Source: Melitaea cinxia
Lineage: Eukaryota > Arthropoda > Insecta > Lepidoptera > Nymphalidae
DNA: 64,000 bases
Direction: 5' to 3'
Assembly (NCBI RefSeq): GCF_905220565.1
Contig: NC_059402.1
Location: 6,635,501 to 6,699,500 of the forward strand
In this document: in pieces, positions 10,401 to 20,600 of the stretch
How positions within the stretch are numbered: the first letter of the stretch is position 1
How the letters are laid out: each line of letters begins with the position of its first letter
The notes under the pieces: generated by a model
What the model saw: the letters and a program-made list of their open reading frames with translations, nothing else
What the model was told of the DNA's origin: nothing
Databases searched by the model: none
Program-made: the position numbers and the translations under genes

Positions 10401-12927
10401 GTCAATTTCAAACCAAATTTGTTGAATTTTTAATCACTGCTATATTTTTTATAAAGACAAACAATTGTATATTTCATTTCTTCTAATTATGTTTAATTTA
10501 TGAGATATTGCAGTTGTCTGCCTTTACATTGTGCTTAAAAATATGACAACTGAATTAACTACCACTTGGTCGTTTCGATGTTCGATATATTACAGTAAGT
10601 GTAAAAAGTATTACTTTTCCAATTCCAAAAATTTCCAAAAACTTCTTGTCATGTCTATTGTGATGTATCAAAATGGTTTATTATTATGATAATACTTTCA
10701 CACAAACCTTAATACGTAAAAATCAAAAACAAACAAACATTGTTGCTGGCCGGCGAAGCACATGACATCTGACTAATGACACAATAGGAATGAACGTGCG
10801 CCCCTCGTGCGGACTGCGTATAAGCAGCCAAGCAGTAGTTGAACGCATGTACGTCGTGTAATTTTACAAAACAGCAGTAGTTGTCTTCTTTTACTTGGCA
10901 AAAGTACATGAAATGAGGCAATATTTGTATTTTTTATTTTGCCATGTTGTAAAATATAAAGTTTTTAGTTAGTTACTGCAATAAAAAAAATCTCAAAATT
11001 GTAGTTAACTTTTTAACCGACTTCCAAAAAAGGAGGAGGTTCTCAATTCGACTGTATTTTTTTTTTTTAATGTTACATCAGAACTTTTGACCGGGTAGAC
11101 CGATTTTGACAAATTTTGTTTTAATCGAAAGGTGGTGTGTGTCAATTGGTCCCATTTAAATTTATTTGAGATCTAACAACTACTTTTCGAGTTATATCTA
11201 ATAATGCGTTTTTATTTGACGCTTTTTTCGTCGACCTACGTTGTATTATACCACATAAATTTCTACTGGATGTACCGATTTTGATAATTCTTTTTTTGTT
11301 GGAAAGGGGATATCCCTAGTTTGGTACCGTGATAAGGAAACCAGGATCTGATGATGGGATCCCAGAGAAATCGAGGGAAACTCTCGAAAATCCGTAATAA
11401 CTTTTTACTGGGTGTACCGATTTTGATAATTTTTAATTTAATCGAAAGCTGATGTTTATCATGTGGTCACATATAAATTTTATCGAGATCTGATAACTAC
11501 TTTTTGAGTAATCTTTGATAACGCGTAGTTGCTCGACTATTTTGTCGTCGATCTACGTTGTATTACTTGTCAATGTAATTGAAGTCGGTTTTTTTTCCGT
11601 TTGCGAGCAAACACAATTATTTTACTTTACACCCGTCGATATAAACTATAATGTTTTACAGCCTATAATTAAACACATTTAATACTAAACGCATTTTCTA
11701 CCAGCCATCCTTAGATATTTGTAAGTATAAGATGAACGGACATAATTATGTAAGTGCAGTAGGGGACATATTAGCGATTATATATTGTCTAATTATAAAG
11801 TTATTTACCTGAACTAGTTTTATGAGACAAGAGGTACCATGGTTATATTTCTTAATTAGAACTCCTAATATTTGGAACACTGTTTCTCGTACCACTTTTG
11901 TTTTAATTATCTGTTCTTCTAAGGCTTTGTAACATGGTTCTGCAATCATTCTGTAAGAGAGATAAAGATTATATTAAATAAATTCTGTACAAAAGTTTGA
12001 TAAATAAGAGTATTTATAGGTAAATTATTGTAAATACCAAGTGTAATAAATGTAAATTATATAGGGTAAAATTAGAAAAACCTACGAAACAAAATTATCT
12101 TCTGCTAAAGGTGGATCCCATAAACGTGATAGAGGGTGTTGAATGAGCATGTGTAAGCAGATAAGTGCTGCTTGCTTGTCAGCTTCGGTCCAGCCACAGA
12201 ATTCATCATCATCATTAGCCTTCTTTCCTTTCTTGCCCAATGTTAGCTTAGTTGAATTCTAATATAAATTAAAATATCACATACTATTAGAACATATCTG
12301 TAATACATAAATGTATAAATATAGGTAGGTAACTGATACTTACATCTGCAGCTAATTTAGCATCTTTAGTTTTCATTATTTGAGTAAATAAATACATAGT
12401 CATTTTAACGAGATTCAAGTTTTTTACGCGCAGATCTGCATCTATTTCTTGGTCTTGTAGGATAAGTTCCAGATGGCCACAAAGATTCTTGACAGTTCTT
12501 ACTACATGGTCAAAACCTACAGAAAAATATGTAAATAACAATAACGATTTTATTTAAATAATCATCATCATCATCATCATGATATATAACAATAACGATT
12601 TTATTTAAATGCTTACCTTTATTTATGACATTCCACTCCAATTTTGTACTGTGAACTATAATCGAAAAATACGTATCGAAGTGGTCAAGAATATATTCAA
12701 CCCCATCGGAGTTATATGCTCGAGCAGCATCTGTGTATAAAAATAAATGGCTTAATGTCAATGTAAGAGATAATAGTAAAGAATTCATTCCATAAATTGA
12801 AATACAAACCTTGAAGTTTGGACAATAATACCCGTGGTTGGACAATATCTTCGACATGATACTGTCCAGCGTGAGATTCCAATAGCTCATCTTTTTGTAA
12901 GGGAATAGAAAACTCAAAATGGCTCAT
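4491..12927 (-). CDS. NCAPD2: Condensin complex subunit 1 (CAP-D2), first 12 exons
   Basis: CAP-D2 is the HEAT-repeat subunit of condensin I, which binds the SMC2/SMC4 ring through the kleisin and compacts mitotic chromosomes. Coding exons on the minus strand: 12927-12810, 12730-12617, 12516-12344, 12258-12086, 11950-11809, 8524-8429, 8262-8089, 7653-7492, 6381-6244, 6171-5806, 5714-5385, 4691-4491. They sum to 2187 bases, exactly 729 codons with no stop, about half of a ~1400-residue protein. Matches to the family include the N-terminus MSHFEFSIPLQKDELL, the HEAT segment RGVLERAIGRLRDKAALVRK and LECNPFSAQLKLELLEEQ. Phases agree at every junction. All acceptors are AG; donors are GT except exon 8, which uses GC. 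The 3.3-kb fifth intron is full of repeats. The remaining exons must lie left of the window, beyond the retrotransposon at 1-4231. Confidence 0.92.
4770..5015 (-). repeat. Dispersed SINE-like retroposon (family A), intronic copy
   Basis: One of five copies in the window (others 13368-13628, 32205-32390, 40142-40346, 41428-41692). Shared blocks are GGCAAACAAACGTACGGCTC, CACAACACTGC(A/T)TGAAAACAG and GTCGAG(T/G)TACT. In copies where the end is clear, the A-rich tail follows GACCTAGTGATAT, which sets the strand; this copy starts with a T-rich stretch, so it is minus-sense. It lies in the condensin intron between exons 11 and 12. No protein-coding capacity is visible. Confidence 0.75.
6490..6905 (-). 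repeat. Retroposon with (GAT)n tail in a condensin intron
   Basis: Read on the minus strand it carries CACCCCCTTTCGTCCCGTGG and ATCGTAAATGGCGACTGAG. These resemble ACCCCCTCTCTTCCCGTGGG and GTCGTAAGAGGCGACTAAG of the element at 44612-45038. It ends in a GATGATGATAATGATAAT tail around 6490-6510. It appears to be a diverged relative of that non-autonomous family, sitting in the intron between condensin exons 8 and 9. No ORF of interest is present. Confidence 0.6.
7068..7400 (-). mobile_element. Short Helitron (family H2, Lep1-like), intronic
   Basis: In element orientation the copy ends with a short hairpin (GCGGACGAAGTCGCG) followed by CTAG at 7071-7068, the Helitron 3' signature. The 5' end is in the TATATACAAATAAAAT region near 7400. 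A second, better-delimited copy lies at 39796-40123 on the plus strand and a partial one at 40556-40672. The sequence resembles the lepidopteran Helitron-like repeat called Lep1 as I remember it. It lies in the GC-AG intron of the condensin gene. Confidence 0.7.
7486..7492 (-). promoter_or_regulatory. GC-type 5' splice site after condensin exon 8
   Basis: On the minus strand the junction reads ATAAG then GCAAGTAC, matching the strict consensus of GC-AG introns (AAG/GCAAGT). No GT nearby keeps the frame. Joining AAG to the next exon at 6381 gives AYVRHK-VLQFWCRL, which aligns with the family. The intron of about 1.1 kb holds two repeats. Confidence 0.85.
8679..9012 (+). pseudogene. Non-LTR retrotransposon C-terminal fragment
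   Basis: Two overlapping frames read as the end of a non-LTR ORF2: LAKQRLDKSWNRLWQ, then after a frame change near 8765 IQPCIPIKPWFLKY and a knuckle CECGLEEGSLDHLFFNC. Such a Cys/His knuckle closes the ORF2 of several LINE clades. The piece stops exactly where the Helitron at 9013-9722 begins. It sits in the large condensin intron between exons 5 and 6. Confidence 0.7.
9013..9722 (-). mobile_element. Non-autonomous Helitron, family H1
   Basis: It is nearly full-length and colinear with the inverted copy at 32612-33328. In element orientation it starts TC-TACATAGTATAAAA and ends ACCCG...CGGGTCG-CTAG followed by T. The ACCCG/CGGGT pair can form the subterminal hairpin expected before a Helitron CTAG end. 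No Rep/helicase ORF is present, so it is mobilised in trans. It is nested in a LINE fragment within the condensin intron. Confidence 0.82.
10025..10224 (+). mobile_element. Short Helitron, family H3
   Basis: A 200-bp copy starting A/TC TTAATATATATA and ending GTTCGCCAGTTCGG-CTAG/T. A copy of almost the same length lies at 60121-60322, also preceded by A and followed by T, and a degraded minus-strand copy lies at about 14570-14716. Insertion between A and T without target duplication is the Helitron hallmark. Confidence 0.75.
11012..11621 (+). repeat. GAAGTCGGTT repeat (family D), full-length copy
   Basis: It starts TTTTAACCGACTTCCAAAAA and ends near GAAGTCGGTTTTTTTTCC plus GTTTGCGAGCAAACACAATT. 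The ten bases AACCGACTTC and GAAGTCGGTT are inverted repeats close to both ends. Internal near-repeats (CCGATTTTGATAATT, TGGGATCCCAGAGAAATCGA) recur among copies. Related copies lie at 24021-24300, 25122-25537, 30618-30792, 43909-45103 (interrupted), 48443-48960 and 61855-62435. No ORF. The class is uncertain. Confidence 0.75.
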
Positions 12928-13968
12928 TTTTAAATAAGTAAACCTCTGTTTTATTTTTATTTATTTGCTATGTTTACTGTATAAAATCTTTTAAACGTTA
13001 GTCGTTACTCTACAGATAAAAACAAATTCAAATTTGAAAAATAATCCGTTGACTAGAGGTGTCAACAATCACAGACAATCATCGATTTTAGAAACCACTA
13101 ATAAAATATCGGTGTTCCTAACATCGATTTCTCAAATTTTAATAAGTTCAAAGTTTTTTTGTAACATCTATTTTAGATTTTGGATATTGAAGTTCTAGTC
13201 ACAGAACTATAATTACAATGATAATTACTTTCCCAACAGATTAAAATAAGTAATGGGAATTTTTGACAAAGATAAATTAAAGTACTAAACAACATATACG
13301 ATGCAAATGATACATGTATTTAAAAAGGGATAAAAATAAACTTACATTTCTTTAAATAACATTTTTTTATATCACTAGCTCGGCAAACAAGCGTACGACT
13401 CACTTGATAGTAAGAGATTTATTTTTATTATCGTAGCTTATAGACGCTTGCAACTCCAGAAGCACCGCAAGCGCGTTGCCGACCCAATCTCCAATACCCC
13501 CCCCCCCCCAGCAGCTCTGGTCATCCTACTCACCAACAGGAACACAATACTGCTTGAAAACAGTATTATTTAGCTGTGATCTTCTCTAAGGTCGAGGTAC
13601 TACCCGAGTCAGGCTGCTCCAACATAATGAAGTAAATTAAATTCATTTAAAAATTTCTATTTATTATTTCCAATTTAGATTAAACTTAAAGTCATTAAAA
13701 AGTATCATAAAAGTACAATGCAAGTTTATAATCTGGCACGGACTTTGACACGTTGGTATACAAGACTAAAAACGTCAAGTGACCTGTAAGCCTAATGTCA
13801 TTCGAATACGATTTTCTACTGCCTTGTCAGCAGTAGAGTGCTATATTCTTTGCTTGTCAGCTGTAACCGTACACGTATCAAGAGCGTACTTGAGCTATTT
13901 ACTTTCTCCGGTTTTGTAGATATACAGATTTTGAGATTATCGATAGTTTTTATAAATTAATATTAAAA
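12928..13968. promoter_or_regulatory. Shared intergenic region between divergent CAP-D2 and SSR3 starts
   Basis: The condensin start codon (12927, minus) and the SSR3 start codon (13969, plus) are 1041 bases apart and head-to-head, so both promoters must lie here unless distal 5' exons exist. A family A retroposon copy takes up 13368-13628. I see no convincing TATA box in front of either start. The SSR3-proximal side (13800-13960) is the least repeat-like part. Confidence 0.55.
13368..13628 (-). repeat. SINE-like retroposon (family A) between two promoters
   Basis: It starts with a T-run and TATATCACTAGCTCGGCAAA, contains a long C-run near 13500-13509 and GAACACAATACTGCTTGAAA, and ends near GTCAGGCTGCTCCAACAT. 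The T-run at the left means the retroposon is minus-sense. It lies midway between the condensin and SSR3 start codons. Confidence 0.78.
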
Positions 13969-15384
13969 ATGTCAGGAAAAGGAAACAAAGCCTTTACCAA
14001 GGAAGAAGAGTTACTGTTGCAAGATTTTAGTAGAAATGTGTCTACAAAATCATCAGCCCTATTTTATGGAAATGCCTTCATCGTATCTGCTATTCCCATA
14101 TGTAAGTTACTTTCAAATTGTCTTGAAATGAAGTTATTAGTTAAAGGAGAGCGCTTTGCATACATAAAATTCATTTGTTTTTGTGTTTAATAACTAAGGT
14201 TGATGTGAAGATTAAAATTGAGTGCTATTTATTATTTACAGGGTTATTTTGGAGAGTCCATGCTCTAGAAGTAAGCACTTCGTTGGCATGGTTCGCATTA
14301 GTGACAACAGCTAGCACATGGTTATTGGCCCTGGCTTACCGTAACACCAAGTTCCAGTTGAAGCATCGTGTCGCTGTCAAACGAGAGGACGCAGTTTCTC
14401 GTGAGATGGCTAGAAAGTTAGCAGAAGAAAAGAAAATGAGTAGAAAGGAAAAGGATGAAAGGTATTAAAATAAGAATAACAATAACAATAGTAACTAAAC
14501 AACTCTATTACTATTATGAGAGTAGAGTTTATTCTGTAATTTTGAGTTATGTGTTCATCAATACATTATTTGTGCGAAGCAAAATATAGCCTATCTTTCA
14601 ATTTGGATCAAACTACACACAGTGTGTAAATTTGATTAAAATCGGTTAAGTAGTAATAGTTTAGGGAGTCCATCGTGGATAAACAATGTGTCGCGTAATT
14701 TATATTTATATTAGTATAGTTAGATATGTACAAAGAATATTAATTTTTTTCTTTATATTTTCAGAATTTTGTGGAAAAAGAATGAGGTAGCTGACTATGA
14801 AGCCACTACTTTCTCAATTTTCTACAACAATGCCCTGTTTTTAACCATCGTAATTCTGAGCAGCTTTTACTTGCTGCGTTCTTTCACTCCTACTGTGTAT
14901 CCTTTTAAATTAAAAAATAAAAGTTAGTAAAAATCTTTATAAGAAATAAGTTAAAATTTATCTCAAAAATCGAGATAAATAAGTGGTAAGTTCTTAAGAA
15001 ATAACTTCTGTTGAAAGAAATATGAAAACTTTATATATAAGAGTTTCCAAGAAGAATAAGATATTAACTAATAATAATTTTAAAGATTAATTTTTTTAAG
15101 ACAATTTTATCATGACATCAAAATATAATTTTTTCAGGATGTATTTATCTTAGGGGGTTTCTATTACCATACAATTTTATGTTTTCACTGTAGCAAACAA
15201 AAAATTTTTAGCTTTGTAAAATAAATCTTCTTCAATTTGACATAATTATTTAGATCTAATTTTTTCATCAAAACAGCTGTCAATTTTGTAAAATATATTT
15301 CCTTAACCTCTGCTCAGTAACTACATAGTATCTCTTACAGCTGCTTCCGGCCTCCTTGCTCTGCTGTCTACAGGTAGCAAGTGA
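13969..15384 (+). CDS. SSR3: Translocon-associated protein subunit gamma (signal sequence receptor 3)
   Basis: TRAP-gamma is a four-pass ER membrane protein that sits with the Sec61 channel and helps insert nascent secretory proteins. Coding exons are 13969-14101, 14242-14461, 14765-14896 and 15318-15384, all GT-AG. They join into 184 codons including TGA, i.e. 183 residues, close to the ~185 of the vertebrate protein. Diagnostic stretches are [67 protein letters not shown] and the end ASGLLALLSTGSK. Hydrophobic segments fall at about residues 28-48, 55-75, 138-158 and 164-180. The split codons TGG (W), AGA (R) and GTT (V) across junctions confirm the splice choices. The gene looks intact. 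Confidence 0.95.
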
Positions 15385-17039
15385 AGTAAAGACTGGTTGG
15401 TGTGTGCTTGTAAGAATGTTGAACATATTGATTTTCTACTGTAGTGTGTAAGCAACTCTGTTTATAAGTTATTAGACAATGTGCTGAAGCTTCTTTGTTT
15501 TTTTTTTTTTACAGTAAATGTAATATTTAGAGTAAATTATAAATAATAAAATAGTTCTAAACAGTCTTTAGTTTTATTTACAATCATATAAACTTACATT
15601 GTCTTACATCTAAGTATTTAATTAATCGAAATTAATATTATGTCATACATATCCTCATGATGGGGTGGGTCATATAATATTAAATCACATTATTGTTAAA
15701 TAACACATTTTTAACAAATCTAATAGTAATAAAATACATGGACAAAATCCAATATCTTGATGTTGTTTAAATAATTTTTTACATAGTTAGAAAAGTACAT
15801 AAATGCAAAAATGGTAATTATGCTAAAATACACGTCTGCTAGTGCTAGACTTTTATTTATTCTTTTTGAAATAAATGTTTTCTGAATTTGGTTAAATTGC
15901 TTACAATAGCATATTATTAGCAGTAATTGTAAAACTGGCTATTTTGAAGAACGTTATTTTTAGTTTTTAAGTATAAATGGTTTTATTTTAAGACAAGAAT
16001 AACTAAGCTATATTTTAAAAACTATTTTTTTTTTCAAACGTAGAATAGTTATGGCGCCAAGTACGCCACTCAATATTACTTAAAAGATCTTTAAAATTAA
16101 TACTTATTACAATGATAATGTTCTAGCAGCAAATCATCATAAGACGTATAAATCCAAAAATTTGTCTGTACTGTTATGTCAGACAACATCTGGTAAATAA
16201 AAGCTGACACTGGCTTATTAAATAAGAAACTGCTTTGGATACTGTCAATAAAATTGTTTTTATGTAATGGAACTACTTAGATACTCATTTATTATATAGT
16301 AAAATTTCGTTGTTTAATTCTAGGAGTTTGTAGTAGTAAACTTTTTTATTTTATTTCCACTGTACAAAGCCCGATTATTGTGGCAGGAACATTATATAAA
16401 TATATAAAGCTATGAAGCTCCACACACTACACAATAGTGTCAACAAACTTTCAAAATTAAGGTAGGTATATGTTAAATATATCAAATGAAGGTAAAGTTC
16501 TTAAGATCGTTAGGAGTTTTTACAAAGTTGATTTAGAATGAAATAGCATGCAGTGATGCACGTACATAAATACTTAATACGTACCTATTTATATAAATTT
16601 AAAGTAAAAACTGATAGTAATCACAGAACAGAATTATACAGTTTTTGTTTATTCACCAGGCATCTTTTGAAACCCATCGTTTTTCGTTCGCTCCTAAGTC
16701 TTAGCGATATATTTATAGTCTATGTTTCAGTCATTTTAGTGAACAAACAATTACACAAACACTTAAACAGATTTCAGAGTTGACGTTTACAAACAAACAA
16801 ATCATACCTCCTATTGATAATAGCACATCCACACTACTAGTAGAAGTAGGAGTTTGCAAAATAAATAAATTTTCTGTGTCATGGCTCTTTTATTATACGT
16901 TAACCTAGTTTAATACATTCACTTATATAATGAACTTTCATTTGTTATATGCCATAGCTTAGAATAAACAGATTATTTCTCAAAAATTTTTTCTGTCTCC
17001 TAATACTGCCTTAATTTTAATTTTTTGGGTTTAACCAAC
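15385..17039. other. SSR3 3' flank, no gene seen
   Basis: AT-rich sequence between the convergent ends of SSR3 and the receptor gene. AATAAA-like strings occur soon after the SSR3 stop (AATAATAAAATAG near 15541), which could serve polyadenylation. Apart from this I recognise neither exons nor repeats. Confidence 0.5.
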
Positions 17040-17250
17040 TTAAGTACCGAGAACATAATAATAATAATAATAATATACACTTTATTGTACACCAAAATAT
17101 AAACAAACAGTAGTAATTACAACAAAAAGATGTACAAAGGCGATCTTATCGCTGAAGAGCGATTTCTTCCAGATAACCTTTGGGCACAGGACATGATATA
17201 GTAGCGACGGATAGGAAGTGTACAATATCCTTAAGGATGAATAAAAAAAA
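17040..17250 (-). repeat. Non-LTR retrotransposon 3' end with (TTA)n tail
   Basis: On the minus strand the piece reads GGTTATCTGGAAGAAATCGC, then GTGTACAATAAAGTGTATAT, and finishes in a (TTA)n tract at 17055-17075. A LINE terminating in a short tandem repeat fits; the clade cannot be named. It lies downstream of the receptor gene's last exon. Confidence 0.5.
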
Positions 17251-17660
17251 AAAATAGTGTATAATAGATTCCTTAATTCATACACATACACATACAAGTA
17301 CAAATATCCATACATAAATAATCAAAATAGTATTAATATACGTGTATAATTGTAAAATATATATTGAACATAAATATTGCGGGTAATTTACTTAAAGCAC
17401 ACATGTCTGTAGTTGTGTATTTTCATCCTGACCTTTTTCACGTATTTGAAAAGATTCGCAAAGGCCATATTTCAATTCCATTTAATAACAATATCTAGTT
17501 GCATTAGGGTTTCAAGAATTAGATGAATGTCCAAATAACAGCTAATATACCGTTTTACATTTACTAAAGATTACTAAACGTATATCATTTACCACATAGT
17601 GACTAGCAGTTGCACTGTCAAATCTCACTGTTCGCGTTGGAACGCTGGTTTGCCAGAGGC

Positions 17661-20600
17661 TCAGTACATCATGCCGACGTGCAACGGCTCTGTGCGTTGG
17701 AAGTAGACGTTGGGGTTGCTGCTGAAGGTGGGCTCTACGCTCGTGTACACGTTGCCCTCCTCCGGACGCATCATCACGCCTGTTAATACAAAGCTGTTAG
17801 TTCTTTTGTGTGTGACATTATGGGGCAAATTTTATAAGAAAAAAACTTTTTAAGTAATTTCATATACACTCATATGGTATGGTTTTAATATTTTATATCA
17901 GTCAGTCAGTCTGTTCAGCCTATTGCAGTCCACTGCTGGACAAAGGCCAAGTTCGCGCCAGACATCCCGGTTTCCCACAATCCTCATCCAGATATGGAAC
18001 ATATTTATGTAATTTCATTAAATGTTATCAAATAAATACAATATTAAAAGTAAAAGTTTTTCTGTAACATTAACAAACTATAATTTGTTAAAAATCAGAG
18101 TTTTACAGAGTCATAATAACATTTACTAACTATTAGCGATATCGATACAAATAAGAAATAATTTAACACGTTGAACGCCATGGCGGACACCAGTTGGGCC
18201 TCACTTGTTTAGTCCATGCGGCCAGTTTAAAAGTCCTTATTTACATAATTTTTATTAAAGATCATACTTATTTTTCCTTACACTAAATGACATATTTTTC
18301 TAAGTCATATTATTTTTTAAGTTGCCTCTGGCTCGCGTTCATGTGGCCCCATGTGTCCCCCGCGGCACCAACGGAAAAAATTGTGTGTCGATTACATGAT
18401 GTTCCCCATGGTCAACACAGAAAAACTAAAAAATCAAGCCGGCGTTTAACTTGTCAAGCACAATAGGGGATCGTATAAATTTTCAGAAAGCTTTTTAAAT
18501 AAATCTTTATGGATACTTATTTCGATTAAAAACAAAATTTTATTTATTTATAGCCTTTCAGGTAGGTAAGTACTTAGGTAAACCAAATTTTATTTACATA
18601 TAGCCTACTCAAAATCATGTTTTAATATTGTTTGCTTAAAAATTTCGCCAAAACGCCACGTTACGTCATCTGATCGCACGTGACGTCATTTGTGGTAATA
18701 ACAAGGCCCACAACGCCATCGATCACGTCTGCTGAAATTGCCGTTCCACGAACGTAAAAATGCCGCGGGCGTTGTGAGCGAATTTAATAAGTGGAACGCA
18801 TATTTGGGCGCTGTTAACTGTTAGGTGTCAGCTGTGTGCTCGCAATATTGCGGTTTTAGAGTAACGCGGCCAATGCTTTTGATCCCACAAATGACGTCAC
18901 GCACTGTAGTTGGTGTTTCAGTACTGATTAAAAATATTGTAAATAACAATATTTTATTTCTGCATTTAAAACTATTTAAATGAATTATATTAAATTATTA
19001 TTCGATTAATTTATTTTATCTAAGTACATTATAGATTTTAATCTGATTACTGTCCGATCCCCTATTAAGTGTACTTCCTTAAATTTTACAAAGGGGTAAA
19101 ACATCTGTATATACATAGGAGTTTATTTCTACAAAGAGCATGCCTGGGTTATCTATAATTACACTATTGATACGTATATTTTACGTCTATGTACTTTTAA
19201 GGCTTTGTTTGTCTGTCTATTCTTTTGTCCGATTGTTCGTCAGTTTCCCATCTCCCATTCTTTGTATGAATAATTTATCATTTATAAAACTTCGCTCGCT
19301 CGCTTCAGCCTGTAATATCCCACTACTGAGCATAGGCCTCTTTCCTCATGTAGGAGAAGGATTAGAGCTTAATCCACCACACTGTTCCAATGCGGGTTGG
19401 CGGATATATTCCCTACTATGAGTAACGATCGCTATCAGGTGTACATGATAACAGCCGGGACCGACGACTTAACGAGCTCTCCGAGGCACGGTGGAGTGAC
19501 CCACAAGGACTGCACAAATACCTGTATGGCGAATACAAATGTTTGTTATGTACGGGGATCGAACCCGCAACCGCCGACGCAACAGGTACAATCCATAGCT
19601 GTAACCGTTGCGCCAACGCGGCGCCTTATAAAACTTACCTAGGTAATGGTTATTCTAAAATTATTAAAAATGTTTTGGTTTATTGTATTAAATCAATAAA
19701 TGTTACTGTAATTGCATGTGAAAGATAAGTTCTTACGCTTAGAGACAATATGTTATCCAAAAACGATGTTACCCCAAAAATGATTTATATGATGAATATG
19801 CTTGATTAAAAATGAGAAGTTAATCAGAAACTGAGTGCTAGAAAATTTTGGTTTAAATACTGTGTCTTAAAAAAAACGGAAACGTATGAGACTAATTTAT
19901 TATGTTATAAATTGCAGATAGTAATTAGTGACAAATAGATTTATTAAAACAATAAAAGGAACTTTGTAAAGTTGTAATAAATCAATCTTTACCGCAAGCT
20001 ACTTTTGTAACTTTATTCTCGTGGAATTTAAGAAAAAGAACCACTGAATTAGGTTATATTCAAACTTCATGTATTTTACTAAATGTATTAATATATTTTT
20101 CTTATACTTATAATACGAGTATAGCCTTCATTACATCGTTATAATATTAGTTAGCCGGTGTCTGGAAAACTTGCCTGTTTTGTGAACTAAGTGAAACAAA
20201 CAGACTGACAAAAATTTTAAAATGTAATATTTTGGTGCAAGTATCTTTATTTAGTATTTTTTTTACACTAGATAGCTTTACTAAAGGACATCGCACAAAT
20301 TGATAGTATCTAACTTACGTTGAGGCCAAGACTAATAAACATTTTATGTTTTGCTATACTTTTACTTAGCAATTCTTTAATGAAAAACTTTATCTAATAT
20401 TAACAGCCACAAGAAGACGTGTAAAAAAAAATATTTAATGAATGCGTAATAATTATCTTTTACAACTTACTACTACCGATATTATCGGATTAGAAGATTG
20501 TTATGTCAAATAAAGAATTTAGGATGTTTCTAGTGCGATATTACCTGGCGGTAGAAGATGATAAAGTGGAAAATTGTAGTGGTAGTGCATTAGTGGGTGC

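Noticed and set aside
10709..10921. Minus-strand 70-codon frame in a GC-richer patch
   Set aside because: It lies in a condensin intron, has no splice context and no recognisable domain.
19543..19642. Functional tRNA gene at the A/B boxes
   Set aside because: The boxes are tRNA-like but the acceptor and anticodon stems do not pair and a SINE body follows.
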